A stretch of 64,000 nucleotides of DNA from Chondrus crispus (lineage: Eukaryota; Rhodophyta; Florideophyceae; Gigartinales; Gigartinaceae): the NCBI RefSeq assembly GCF_000350225.1, contig NW_005178495.1:262815-326814 (forward strand), given 5' to 3'. The notes under the pieces are model-generated. The model was not told the DNA's origin. It saw only the letters and a list, made by a program, of their open reading frames with translations, and ran no database searches. Numbering within the stretch: the stretch's first letter is position 1; every line of letters begins with the position of its first letter. Shown here one piece after another: positions 42,356 through 52,300 of this stretch. A program made the translations under genes and the position numbers.

Positions 42356-42985
42356 AGACACGAGTGCGCTGCACACGTTCGGTAAGTGAGCGCTTTCGCT
42401 AGGCAATACCGTTTTGCGATTAGCTACAAAGCTTTAACGTAAGTTCGCACATTCTCTATGACATTGAAAGTGTCGAAGAGCTGTTCTGACCAATCCTCAC
42501 AGCGTTCCTTGTCTCACTGCAGGTCAAACCGCCCGTCGTCTAACTCAGGATCAGGTAAGCCATCAGTACACCCTCCTTGGTCTCTCAGAATTCTAATCCA
42601 CCATCATCACGTACTGTGACCGTAACTGAGCTCTCCTGTTATGTTTCTTGGCGTTGATTATTGTATTTAACGAAAGCGCAATGAGCCACTGCCGCAGTAT
42701 TTCGGTATTTGGACGGGGTAGATGTAGTGTATGTAGCCGTAACAGTACTCTTTGGTTGCTACAAATAAATGTGATGTGAACGCCGCTGGAACCGCTATCG
42801 GTTTCATCCTTCGGGATGGGACCGTTTCTGGACCAACGGGGTGACATCACCTTTGCAAGAAAGGCCTGGACTAACATTTCATTGACTGAGAGTAGGTCGC
42901 GGCATTACGTCTAGTGCTGCATTGGAGCTGCGAATGGAGACATATTGTCATTGCCCTGGAGCTGCAAAACATAGTCGTCGGTGGC

Positions 42986-43403
42986 TGCGCAGATGCAGAG
43001 ATTATCACCGTCTCATCATTACCTCAATGTAACAAAGTTTGGCCCTGCAAGACCTACTCCGTGTGCAGCGCCAATCAGTCATCTACCGCCAAGGGCCAGG
43101 TAGAGCCGCTGTGCCATAACTATGCTGCTTTCTAGCCAATGGCGTCATTGGTAAAAAATGTGCCAAATCGCGACATGAAATCAGCAAGTGTTGCTACATT
43201 TATGACACAGTTTTTGCTGGCACGGACCAAAATATTTTGCGCATATTTTTTATTGCCTCAGATAGGCTGATTTGACCTTCCTGTGTGCACACGGAGTACC
43301 ATTGCAACGAAGTTTGGCCCTGCAAGCCCTAGTAGGTCTTGCACGGCCAAACTTTGTTACGTTGAGGTAATGATGAGACGGTGATCATCGCTGCATCTGC
43401 GCA
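42986..43403. mobile_element. Foldback/MITE-like element with ~62-bp inverted arms
   Basis: The left arm (42986-43048) starts TGCGCAGATGCAG. It is matched in inverse orientation by 43341-43403, ending CTGCATCTGCGCA, with a handful of mismatches. Both arms contain ACAAAGTTTGGCC. The ~290-bp core has no ORF but contains a second short inverted pair (CTCCGTGTGCA / TGCACACGGAG). Total length is 418 bp. No certain target-site duplication was seen. It lies at the start of the Helitron-helicase coding region. Confidence 0.8.
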
Positions 43404-45194
43404 CTGCCAGCCTTCGGATCGTCTCTCGCTGTGGAACGGCCACCTGGACATGTTTCTAACCGATATTTGCAATCGCGCACGCGAACAACCCATTCGAAGA
43501 CAGCAGCCTCGCGATGATCACCACGCCACATCTTACGTGCTTCGAGAGGTGCAGGAGGCCCTGCAGACCGAACTTTCCCACTGGACGCTCGCAAACTTTG
43601 GACTTGCACTCCCCGATGACAGCCTGCCCGCTTTGGAACAGCAACACGAGATACAGACCCCCGAAGCACAAGCGCAGCAGTGGGAAGAGCGACTACATAC
43701 GTTGTTGCCGCTGTTGAACACAAATCAGCACCATGTCTTTGACGAAATCGTAGGCTCCATACTTCCAGGCGTATCCGTTTCTGCATTGCTTCAAGGATCC
43801 TCAAGCGCCGTTGCCGGACTTTCTATGTGAACAAAAAGTGGACGTCTCCTCTTCCTTGATGCCCCTGGCGCAACAGGCAAAACATTCGTGCTCAGCGCCA
43901 TCCAAGACTTCCTTCGTTCGCGCCGTAGGCAAGTCATCGCTGTCGCTACGTCTGCTGTTGCTGCAGTGTTGCTCGACCGTGGACGCACCGCTCATTCCGT
44001 GTTCAAGATTCCCATTCCTCTATCTGCCGAAGGCACTTGCAGCTTCTCCACAAACTCCGACACAGGCCGTACATTGCAACAATTCGATCTCATTATATGG
44101 GACGAAATCGTCATGTGCCATCGACACTGCATTGAGACTGTCGATCGCCCCATTTGCGACTTGATGCAAACCGATCGGCCCTTCGGAGGAAAGTTTCTCG
44201 TGCTCGCTGGGGACTTTAGACAAATCCTTCCCGTCGTTCCGGGCGGGTCCAGGGGTCAAATCGTGAGCGCGTGCGTCAAGGCTTCCTCGCTGTATCCAGA
44301 GTGCCGATTCCTGCCCCTTACCGAGAACATGCGCCTTGCTGCCCTCCGAGCAGACCCTGCAGCAGATGTAGAGGCCCTCAACGTTCTAGAGTTCCTCCTC
44401 GGCGTCGGGAAGGCAATATTCTGGGCGAACAGCGCCCAGAATGGATCTCACTACCACAATCCGTCGCATTCTAGCACACCATCCGCAACTTACGCTTCAA
44501 GGTCTTCTAAGGGATTCGAGACAATTACCCCGACCCTGTCTGGCTTACCAAGCGCGTTATACTCACCACAAAAAACAGGCCGCTCGAAAAAGTCAACGAG
44601 GTCATCGGCAACATGATTCCGGCACCGTATCGAACGTACTTAAACGCAGACAAGGTCGAGAACGAAAATACGAACGCGCTAATATATCCCACGGAAATGC
44701 TCAACACCTTGACGGCCGGGTCTGCTCTACCAGACCACAAGCTCAAGCTCAAGAAAGGCTTCATCGACATGCTTCTGCCCAATCTCGATCCAGCTATCGG
44801 TCACGTCAACGGCGCGCGATATGGCATCGAGAACATGACCAACAATCTTCTCTTTCTACGCGTTACCGCCGGGTCTCACGAAGGAAACAGGCTCTGCCTT
44901 CCTCGAATTCCCTGCGGACCAGGCGACGACAACTTTCCCATCTCTGGCTTTACACGAACCCAGTTCCCTATTCGCACGTGCTTCGCCCTTACAACGGACA
45001 AAGCCCAAGGCCAATCCTTCGGTGGCCGCATTGGTCTCGACTTACGAGATCACTGCTTCTCGCACGGTCAACTCTACGTCGCATTATCGAGGACTACTCA
45101 CCCAAGCAACGTCACTATCCTCACTCAAGAGTCTGATGCAACAACGCGAAACTTAGTGTACCCCGAGGTCATTCAGAAGTCATCAAAAAAGTAA
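43404..45194 (+). pseudogene. Helitron-type PIF1-like helicase, broken
   Basis: Pieces in order: an N-terminal linker ('LLPLLNTNQHHVFDEIVGSI', near 43710-43760); Walker A 'GATGKT' (near 43870); Walker B-like 'LIIWDEI' (near 44095); 'FGGKFLVLAGDFRQILPVVP' with 'LTENMR' (near 44180-44335); the 2B region 'YPTEMLNTL'; and the C-terminal motif 'CFALTTDKAQGQSF' with 'CFSHGQLYVALSR' (near 44975-45100), ending at 45194. This enzyme family unwinds DNA 5'-3'; in Helitrons it drives rolling-circle transposition. Breaks seen are a TGA at 43828 before Walker A, a frameshift near 44412, and at least one further interruption near 44500-44520. Confidence 0.85.
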
Positions 45195-45300
45195 ACGCCA
45201 TTTTCTTTACGTCTTTCTATTGCCACCCTTCCCCACCATTGCTCCTCCACGCCGACTTGGCTCGGCGCGCGAAGCGCGCACGGAGCCCACTTGTGTTTAA
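43404..45300 (+). mobile_element. Helitron fragment (helicase half)
   Basis: Contains the PIF1-type helicase described separately. Downstream, at 45273-45286, lies a GC hairpin (GCGCGC-GA-AGCGCGC type, within GGCGCGCGAAGCGCGC). Such a hairpin is usual a few bases before a Helitron 3' terminus, but the expected CTRR end is not clear. The Rep nuclease domain that normally precedes the helicase in Helitrons was not found, so this is a 5'-truncated copy or a domesticated PIF1-like gene that has decayed. Confidence 0.55.
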
Positions 45301-45670
45301 ACTGAAAGTTTAACGGGCGTCCTTAAAATTGCAGTGCGCACAGTACATGCCCACGAAAGGTGTTGTTCCGGCGCGTTTTGATTGGTTAGAATGACAAAAT
45401 GCTATTTTTTTGAAAGATCCACGAGACTGTGGTCAGATTCACCTGTTCACCAGAGCCTTCAGAATCGCCCCTCACATCTCTGAGTTGTAGCGACCAACGA
45501 ACGCGTAAACCATCTCTACAGCTGGCAAAGACACGCTCTTCGGACAACCAGTTGCTTGCAAAGGAAGTCTGAAAGGCGATACGCGGCTACCTGATTTGTG
45601 GCTTGTGTAGTCCTTGTCGCGAAGCAACTGTCATTCAATTGCGTTGCACATCTCCTCCAACTCGGAAGAC
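45301..45670. other. Non-coding stretch upstream of the microprotein gene
   Basis: No protein similarity. It presumably contains the promoter and leader of the STMP1-like gene. No clear TATA box was found. Confidence 0.4.
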
Positions 45671-45826
45671 ATGTTTGGCAACACATTTTCGCTCGCCGTT
45701 GGGATCGGCATTGGCATTTACGTTGCTCAGAACTACAACGTGCCGGATATCAAGAAGCTTTTCGACAGGGGCATTCGGATGGCCACCAACTTGGAGAAGG
45801 CGACTCGAAAGGAAGAAGAAAAGTAA
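45671..45826 (+). CDS. STMP1: STMP1/DUF4535-type mitochondrial membrane microprotein
   Basis: A 51-residue protein starting 'MFGNTFSLAVGIGIGIYVAQ'. A single hydrophobic Gly-rich segment (about residues 5-20) is followed by 'YVAQNYNVPDIKKLF', the conserved block of the short transmembrane mitochondrial protein 1 / DUF4535 family (animals: YLAQNYDIPN; plants: similar). It ends in a basic, Lys/Glu-rich tail. Known members are 45-60 residues long and sit in the mitochondrial inner membrane near respiratory complexes. The ATG at 45671 was chosen over a longer in-frame start at 45614 because the extra residues lack similarity and the family normally begins right before the membrane segment. It is convergent with proB. 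Confidence 0.8.
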   Translation: MFGNTFSLAVGIGIGIYVAQNYNVPDIKKLFDRGIRMATNLEKATRKEEEK

Positions 45827-46161
45827 GCCGCGACCTCTCGCAGACAATTGCTGCGATTAGTAATTTTCTGAGATGATCTGCGTGCTTCCTAAATGGCTTT
45901 ACTGTGCAGCGTTTTTCGACCGTCTTTCGAGCACTCCTTGCCTGCGTGCCGTCCGGGGATAGGGAGTGATCCTGCGTTGGACAGGAGGTTGAGTGGGAAC
46001 GGCAGCGAGGAGCAGCAAGGAGGGAAGCAGAGTTGCAGCCTCTGCTATCCTACTGCCGTATCAGCCAAAAAGAATCAGCTTGCGTCTCTCGAGCTGACAA
46101 AAGCGCCGCGATTCCGTTTGGCCTTTGAGACGTTTTCTAATGGTTTGCCACACATCCATGC
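45827..46161. other. Intergenic space between convergent genes
   Basis: Holds the 3' ends of the STMP1-like gene (+) and proB (-). No other gene seen. Confidence 0.5.
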
Positions 46162-47559
46162 TTATGGTTTCGACTCTTTTGGAAAAGTCATGGGCCTACT
46201 TGGAGGACTCCGGGCCAACTGCTCGTGAACGCCGTTGCTCTGTTGGACGCCGTCCCCGTTTTCAACAAGCAGGGCCAGGTTGTCCTGATAGATGACCTTG
46301 TCGTCGATGGGCGTACCGGACTTGAATAAAATTTCCTGCACGTCCATCCCCATGAACTGGACGAGGTCCTCGCTCGCAAAATTGCAAATCCCACGGGCCA
46401 TTTCCAGCCCGTCGGGCCCGCGAATCCTGACGGCCGAATTTGCTTCGAACGTCCCCTCACACGCGACGACGCCCTGCGTGCGCGGCGGGACTCCCGCGCG
46501 CAGCTGCTCGGCGGCGTCCGCGGTGATGGCGATCTCGCCGCGCGGCGGGAGGCAGTTGGAGATCCACTTGGCGCGCTCCATCTCGAGCGGGGTGGCGAGC
46601 GGCTCGAAGACGGTGCCGAGGCGGGCGGGGCGGTCGTGAACAAAGTCGAGCAGGCGCGCCGGGTGCCCGCCGTTGAGCAGGCACACGCGGACGCCCGCCG
46701 CGGTCGCCAGGCGCGCGGCCGTGATCTTCGTCTTCATGCCGCCCGTGCCCCACTGCGTGCCCGTGGCGTTGGAGGACAGGTTGACCTGCAGCGACTCGAT
46801 GTTCGGCACGACGTCGATCGGGGTCGCCGACGGGTCCACGCGCGGGTTCGCCGTGTACAGCTGGTCTACGTCCGTGAGCAGGAAGAGCCACTCCGCGCCC
46901 ACCGCAGTGCTGACCAGGGCCGAGAGCCAGTCGTTGTCACCGTACTTGATCTCCTCCGTGGCGACGGTGTCGTTCTCGTTGACAATAGGGATGACTCCCA
47001 TATCCATGAGGGCGAAGAGTGTGTTGCGGGCATTATAATACTGATACTCCATCCCCAAGTCTCCGCTGGTCAGCAAGACCTGGGCGACGGTCTGGTGGGC
47101 CATGGCCATAAGATGATCATAGGTCCTCATTAGCACGCTCTGGCCAACGGCGGCGTAGGCCTGAATAGTGGCGAGGATAGCAGCGCGCTCCTCCGCAGAC
47201 GAGCCGGATGTCGGCGAGGGCCTCTTCTTGACGTTGAGCTGGCGGCAGCCCACGCCGACCGCGCCGGATGAGACGAGGATTACGTAGTAGCCCGCGCGGC
47301 GCAGGGCCAGCAGGGTGTCCACCAGCAGGGCTAGGGTGGAGATGGCGAGCTCGCCCTCCCCCGCCTGCAGGTGGCGGCCCGCCGCGGAGGACACCGTCTG
47401 GGCGGCCTGGTTGGCGTCCCGCATGAGCGTGGACGTGCCGATCTTGACCACGATTACTGGGCGAGAGGCGCGGCGCGAGGCGGCGAGGAAGTGCGGCTCG
47501 GGCATTGCGACGCGGGGGGGGGAGGCGGGGGTTCGGTCGGCGGGTTGGTATGGGGGCAT
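46162..47559 (-). CDS. proB: Glutamate 5-kinase with C-terminal PUA domain
   Basis: A protein of 465 residues (ATG 47559), or 447 if the in-frame ATG at 47505 is used. It catalyses ATP-dependent phosphorylation of glutamate, the first step of proline synthesis. The amino-acid-kinase domain shows 'VVKIGTSTLM', 'LVSSGAVGVGCRQLN', 'NENDTVATEEIKYGDND', 'LLTDVDQLYTANPRVDP' and 'GTGGMKTKITAARLA'. The C-terminal PUA domain shows 'GEIAITADAAEQLRAG' and 'ARGICNFASEDLVQFMG'. It is not fused to glutamyl-phosphate reductase, unlike plant and animal P5CS; fungi and bacteria have this stand-alone arrangement. The first ~18-36 residues have a basic, Ser/Pro-rich composition that could be a targeting peptide or merely a variable extension. 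No intron is seen. Confidence 0.93.
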   Translation of the reverse strand: MPPYQPADRTPASPPRVAMPEPHFLAASRRASRPVIVVKIGTSTLMRDANQAAQTVSSAAGRHLQAGEGELAISTLALLVDTLLALRRAGYYVILVSSGAVGVGCRQLNVKKRPSPTSGSSAEERAAILATIQAYAAVGQSVLMRTYDHLMAMAHQTVAQVLLTSGDLGMEYQYYNARNTLFALMDMGVIPIVNENDTVATEEIKYGDNDWLSALVSTAVGAEWLFLLTDVDQLYTANPRVDPSATPIDVVPNIESLQVNLSSNATGTQWGTGGMKTKITAARLATAAGVRVCLLNGGHPARLLDFVHDRPARLGTVFEPLATPLEMERAKWISNCLPPRGEIAITADAAEQLRAGVPPRTQGVVACEGTFEANSAVRIRGPDGLEMARGICNFASEDLVQFMGMDVQEILFKSGTPIDDKVIYQDNLALLVENGDGVQQSNGVHEQLARSPPSRPMTFPKESKP

Positions 47560-48656
47560 GTGGCGCGGGTAGGCGGGGTGGAGAGGGAGGTAGCGGAGAA
47601 GAAGCACGGAGCAGAATGGGAGGAGAGGGAGGAGAACGAGTGTATAAGAGGAGCAAAAATTGGTGCACCTGAGCACATGGCGGGTGGCGGGGATGGGCAC
47701 ACACGGATGGCGGTTTACATGTGGATGAGAGAATGCGGTGTAGTGCATGGGGCGTTTCAGGATGTAATCGTGCGTTGTACAATAGGAGGGACGCGGATCG
47801 TTTTCAGACGTGGCGATAGCGGAGGCGCAGCAGGCGTAAATATGAAACAATATGGCACACGTGTGGGATAGCGATTTGCGGCATTGTAAAGACGTGCACT
47901 AAAGCCGGAAGGCCCGCTTGGATGCACGGAGGCATGCCGATGGCGTGAGAAGAGCACTTCGGCGTGACGGTGCGATTGGGTTAAGTTTATGATGTGGTGC
48001 CGCTCCTCAACAGCGCTGCTGAATTCACCGTCTTACACCTCTGTCAGGAGGCTACCGGGAGGGCTCGTGCTGGAAAGTCTCGCCTCGTCCGCAGTCTCAT
48101 CCTGAGACTGTGCATGACATCACTGGAGAGTCGGGTCTCAGCGCTGATGTACATGTAAACTAAGGACGTAAGGTACCCTTCGGGTAAGGGTATATGTTTC
48201 GGTACCTTTTAAGTGAACTGACAACCCGGGGGGAGTCGGGTCTCAGCGCTGTTGTAAAATAAGGATGCCAGGTATATGATAAGGTACCTATCAAGTTTAG
48301 TGAGAACGCGTGGAGAGTCTCGGTGATGAGACTGTTGACAGTCTTGACATCAAGTGATGTCGAGATTGAGGGGCAGCGGGGGAGAGGCTCGGACGGAGCG
48401 TGCAGCAACGTGTGCATTGTGCATTGCGCATTTACGCTCTCCCCATGAGCGCAACTTGTATTCAACTTGGAAAGACGACCATAGTCAAAAACCAACAACC
48501 AAAAACATTTCCAGCATTCCCCATCCCGCCTCCCCCGAACCCCCTAAAAAATCGCGCTCCACCATCCTTGCTGTACCGCGCCCCCCTCCTCATATTTACC
48601 AAGAGAATACTGTCGCTACACGCTCCACGGCCAGAGAGCCAGGCGTCCTAGAGAGC
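47560..48656. other. Divergent intergenic region with imperfect repeats
   Basis: Lies between proB (-) and the gene start at 48657 (+). At 48128-48260 the motif GAGTCGGGTCTCAGCGCTG occurs twice about 100 bp apart, each followed by similar sequence containing AAGGTACC. Further on, GAGACTGTTGACAGTCTTGACATC forms short inverted pieces. No gene recognised. Confidence 0.5.
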
Positions 48657-48917
48657 ATGTATCCTGTAAAGAACCATGAGAGAGAATCACCCGGAAATGC
48701 ATCGGAGGAGCAGAGGACCGGAGAGTCTAGCGGGGATGAGGTCGAATTATCGCAGATTCAAAGAGACGATGGGCCCAGATCTCCAAAGAGGCAAAAAGCC
48801 CGTGGTGAGCTCATGGATGTAAATACCGTCAATCTAGATGGTCTTCACGTGGATGACTTCCAGCAAATGCTTGTTTCAAGTTCAGCTCCCGGCCCCTGTG
48901 AGGAGTATGTCTTCAAG
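48657..48917 (+). CDS. 5' part of a gene running into an assembly gap
   Basis: An 87-residue open start, 'MYPVKNHERESPGNASEE', acidic and Ser-rich with 'SPKRQKARG' (a possible nuclear signal). It ends in the hydrophobic, more ordered 'VNLDGLHVDDFQQMLV' and 'EEYVFK' right at the 450-N gap. An earlier in-frame start exists at 48357. The gene may be the N-terminus of the protein that continues at 49370. If the weak CSN1-like match there is right, this would be the N-terminal extension of a COP9 signalosome subunit 1. The gap prevents a decision. Confidence 0.5.
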
Positions 48918-49367
48918 NNNNNNNNNNNNNNNNNNNNNNNNNNNNNNNNNNNNNNNNNNNNNNNNNNNNNNNNNNNNNNNNNNNNNNNNNNNNNNNNNNN
49001 NNNNNNNNNNNNNNNNNNNNNNNNNNNNNNNNNNNNNNNNNNNNNNNNNNNNNNNNNNNNNNNNNNNNNNNNNNNNNNNNNNNNNNNNNNNNNNNNNNNN
49101 NNNNNNNNNNNNNNNNNNNNNNNNNNNNNNNNNNNNNNNNNNNNNNNNNNNNNNNNNNNNNNNNNNNNNNNNNNNNNNNNNNNNNNNNNNNNNNNNNNNN
49201 NNNNNNNNNNNNNNNNNNNNNNNNNNNNNNNNNNNNNNNNNNNNNNNNNNNNNNNNNNNNNNNNNNNNNNNNNNNNNNNNNNNNNNNNNNNNNNNNNNNN
49301 NNNNNNNNNNNNNNNNNNNNNNNNNNNNNNNNNNNNNNNNNNNNNNNNNNNNNNNNNNNNNNNNNNN
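48918..49367. other. Assembly gap (450 N)
   Basis: A run of N; the sequence is unknown. Reading frames on the two sides cannot be linked through it. Confidence 1.
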
Positions 49368-49369
49368 GA

Positions 49370-52300
49370 CAGACCCCCGCCGCGAACCGCATCAAAATCC
49401 TGCTCAACTCGTCCGCGAAGCTCAGCGTCCACGACGCCATGGCCGATCGCGCAGAGGTCGACGGCTTGCTCGGCCTCGCCTTTTTGAGCAACCGTAGGTA
49501 TCGCCAGGCCGCGGAGCTCCTGCAGCGCTCGTCGGAGCTGATTGTTAAGGTTGCTGAGAAGGAGGCCAAGGTTGGAGGCGCTACTACAGACGCTCTCACT
49601 TGGGCTGCCGAGCTCAATCTGGTCTCGGCTCACGCTTATTTTGAACACATGTCCATGTCTAACGATGGCATCATCCGTCTGGTGCAGGTTGCCGCGTTTG
49701 CAAAGCCAGACTTGCCAGTACATAGAAGCAGCTCACCGCGCGATTCGCGCGATTTAACTGCCGAGTTTCTCGACCTTCGCACCGAGCTGCTCAGCATGCT
49801 GGAGGGCTTGCTGACGGCCCTCGTCAGGTTTTTGTCCGAGTCGAAGAGCCCGGCTGTCAAGATGGCTTCCGCAAAGATGATCGAGTTTGTCAGCGAGCAG
49901 CTCGGGTGCGCTATAGCTAGGCATATGTCGGCTATTCTTAACCAGGTCCTTCGCTCGTATCCTACCTGCGTCACGTTTGGAGCGAGGGAGCGTGCGGCCG
50001 CGGCTTCTTTTTCCTACGACTCTATGGAAGATTGCTTCGAGCGACTTATCGATATATGCTGCCGCTTGTTCCCTCTGACGGAGCATAGCGTTCTGCAAAA
50101 CCTTTTCGATAACACTTTGATCCCCATTTTCCTGGATGGATTTCACGAGTCAGAGTACTTGTGTTACGATGTCGACGCAGAAGAGGCAGCTGACGAGCTC
50201 ATGACCACGGCGGTTGCGCAATCCCTACGGGTCATCTATTTGGTCTTGAATATTTTAGGGTCCGACGCGCGCGTTCCGATGTCTCTCAACACGCGGATAT
50301 TGAATATGTTAGTGGTGGAGAATGGCAACCCGCGCACCCCGCTTCTACTGCGACGTACTGCGCTGCATACTTGGGATGCGATATCAAAGTCGTTGCGGCA
50401 GTCTGCGCTGGGAAACACAGTCAAGGCCTTTGTAGATCATATCAAGGCGTTGCGCGACTACATTCCCAAACTCCTGGCAGACTTTCCGAGGCCGGACTTT
50501 GAGTATGCGGCATCAGAAGATGATGCTGAAGGAGAGGGGGATGAGGAAAACGGGGTTGTGCGAGAGGCCTCAGCCGTGGAGGTGGTCAAGGAGGAATATC
50601 TAGTGCCTGAGAATAGCAAAGTGCTGACTGAATTGATGAAGAAGCGAAAGCGACGAGTTGAAATCGTCGACCGCCACACTTTGGGCAGATTGCTCACTTT
50701 GATATATGAAATATGCAGCGCGCTCATGACAAGCGATGAAGAAGAAGAGCGCTATTTGGACGTCACAATCTCACTTCAGCAAACACTGGCGACAGCCATT
50801 GCGGACCTATTATTCAGCAGCCTGATTGACGTGAGCTTTCATGAGGCGGCCGCCAGTGGCAATGGCCCGCAGGATAGCAACAACTTGTACGAGTTTGGGG
50901 ATATCAATACACAGCTGAAGGTGGTCGGAGAGGTTCTGGAGGAGCTTTTCGAGAGCTACTGGGCCGCGGTCAGCTTGCTACCCACTTCGGTTGCTGAAGA
51001 CGTCGTGAAATCGGCGCCCATTCGTGCGGTGCTTGGATGGTGCGCAAGTCGAATGGTTCATTCTGCAGCGCCAAAGGGTATGCTCAAATTGCTTTGCGTG
51101 GCAGTGCGTGGGTTGCAACATGAGTCGAATAGGGCGATGTACAAACTGCCTGCTGTTCCCCCATCGCCACATGAAGTCACATTCATAGCCCTTCATCGCG
51201 CACACATGACCTGGTTTCCGCAATCCGCATACGAAGAGGCTTTCGATTTGATGGATATTCTCAACGAATCTGTCGCTGAAGACCTGATGGCAAAAGACCT
51301 GGCCCAATTGATTCAGGGTCTCGGTGACCAAGCAGAAAAGTTCCAAGCTCGCACAGAGACATCATTGGAGCTCATGGCATCCATTGTCTCATCTAGCGTT
51401 CCCAAGCGTCCCGACTTAGCGATGAGCTCCTTGCGCGCCTTGGTGGACCCGTCTCTAGGAAAGCAAAGAATAGCCAACGGGTTCCCCAGATCTAACAGAG
51501 CAAACACGGGGTCTTTTGGCAGAAGAATTCAACTCACGTCATCTACGCCAAAGGCCGACCCCATGTCGAATTCCTTGTACATTCATGTCGTTCTTGCGTC
51601 TTGCTTTGATGAATTTGATTCTCTCGGGCGAGCAGCCAGGCGACGAGGTGGCCCGAGTTACATGGGAGAGAAAATTGATGCGTTTGTTGAGCACGTTGCG
51701 CTCACGGTGAGGTGCTTGCATGCCTGTGCGCGTGCTCGGACACACCGAGAATACATCGGAGCTGTGCTTGGCGATATTTTTGGAACCTGCTTAGCTATGC
51801 AAGATCATGGGGATGGTCGTGTGCGTCTTGCGGGCTTTGAGATTTTTGCGGCCTCCTTGGATGTATTGTTTTTGGCTCAAAAGGCTATGGTTCTTGTTCC
51901 CGCACCACCCAACAACTCTGCTAGCGAAGCCAGTATACTTGGAGCTGCGTCGGGGGCACAAGGCGCTGCGGCAATCGGTGAGAATTCTAATGGTGTTATG
52001 GAGCTTTCCTCTTGTGGTCCCGAGAAGGAAGTGACTCCGGTACTCTCTCGCACACCATCTGAGGGATATGACTCAAATGGTATTTTGCAGCCCACAGTTA
52101 CGAGACGCGACACGGAAAAAGAGGATGGAAGGGAAGCAAACGATAGCGAAGATTTGGACACTACCCGGGAAAGAAAGATGCAACAAATATTCGCCGATGG
52201 CGGTTCTTGTGCGTTTCAGAGTGAAGATCTACCGTCCTCTCAACTAGCATTTGAGGAGAGGGGTTGGCAGATGTTGTGTTCCTTTGTTAATTCGAGCCTA

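Larger units (their letters stand above)
41762..42985. other. Region with palindrome and tandem duplication, no gene
   Basis: No recognisable coding sequence. It contains a 32-bp perfect palindrome and a duplicated ~78-bp segment, listed separately. It is the upstream flank of the large transposase-like gene and may contain that element's terminus. Confidence 0.5.

Noticed and set aside
45603-45860. Two further plus-strand ORFs overlapping the STMP1-like gene
   Set aside because: Same region in other frames with no conservation; the 45671 frame has the family block.
47560-47850. Longer N-terminus for ProB starting at 47850
   Set aside because: The extra residues are low-complexity and precede the family start; the ATG at 47559 or 47505 is more plausible.
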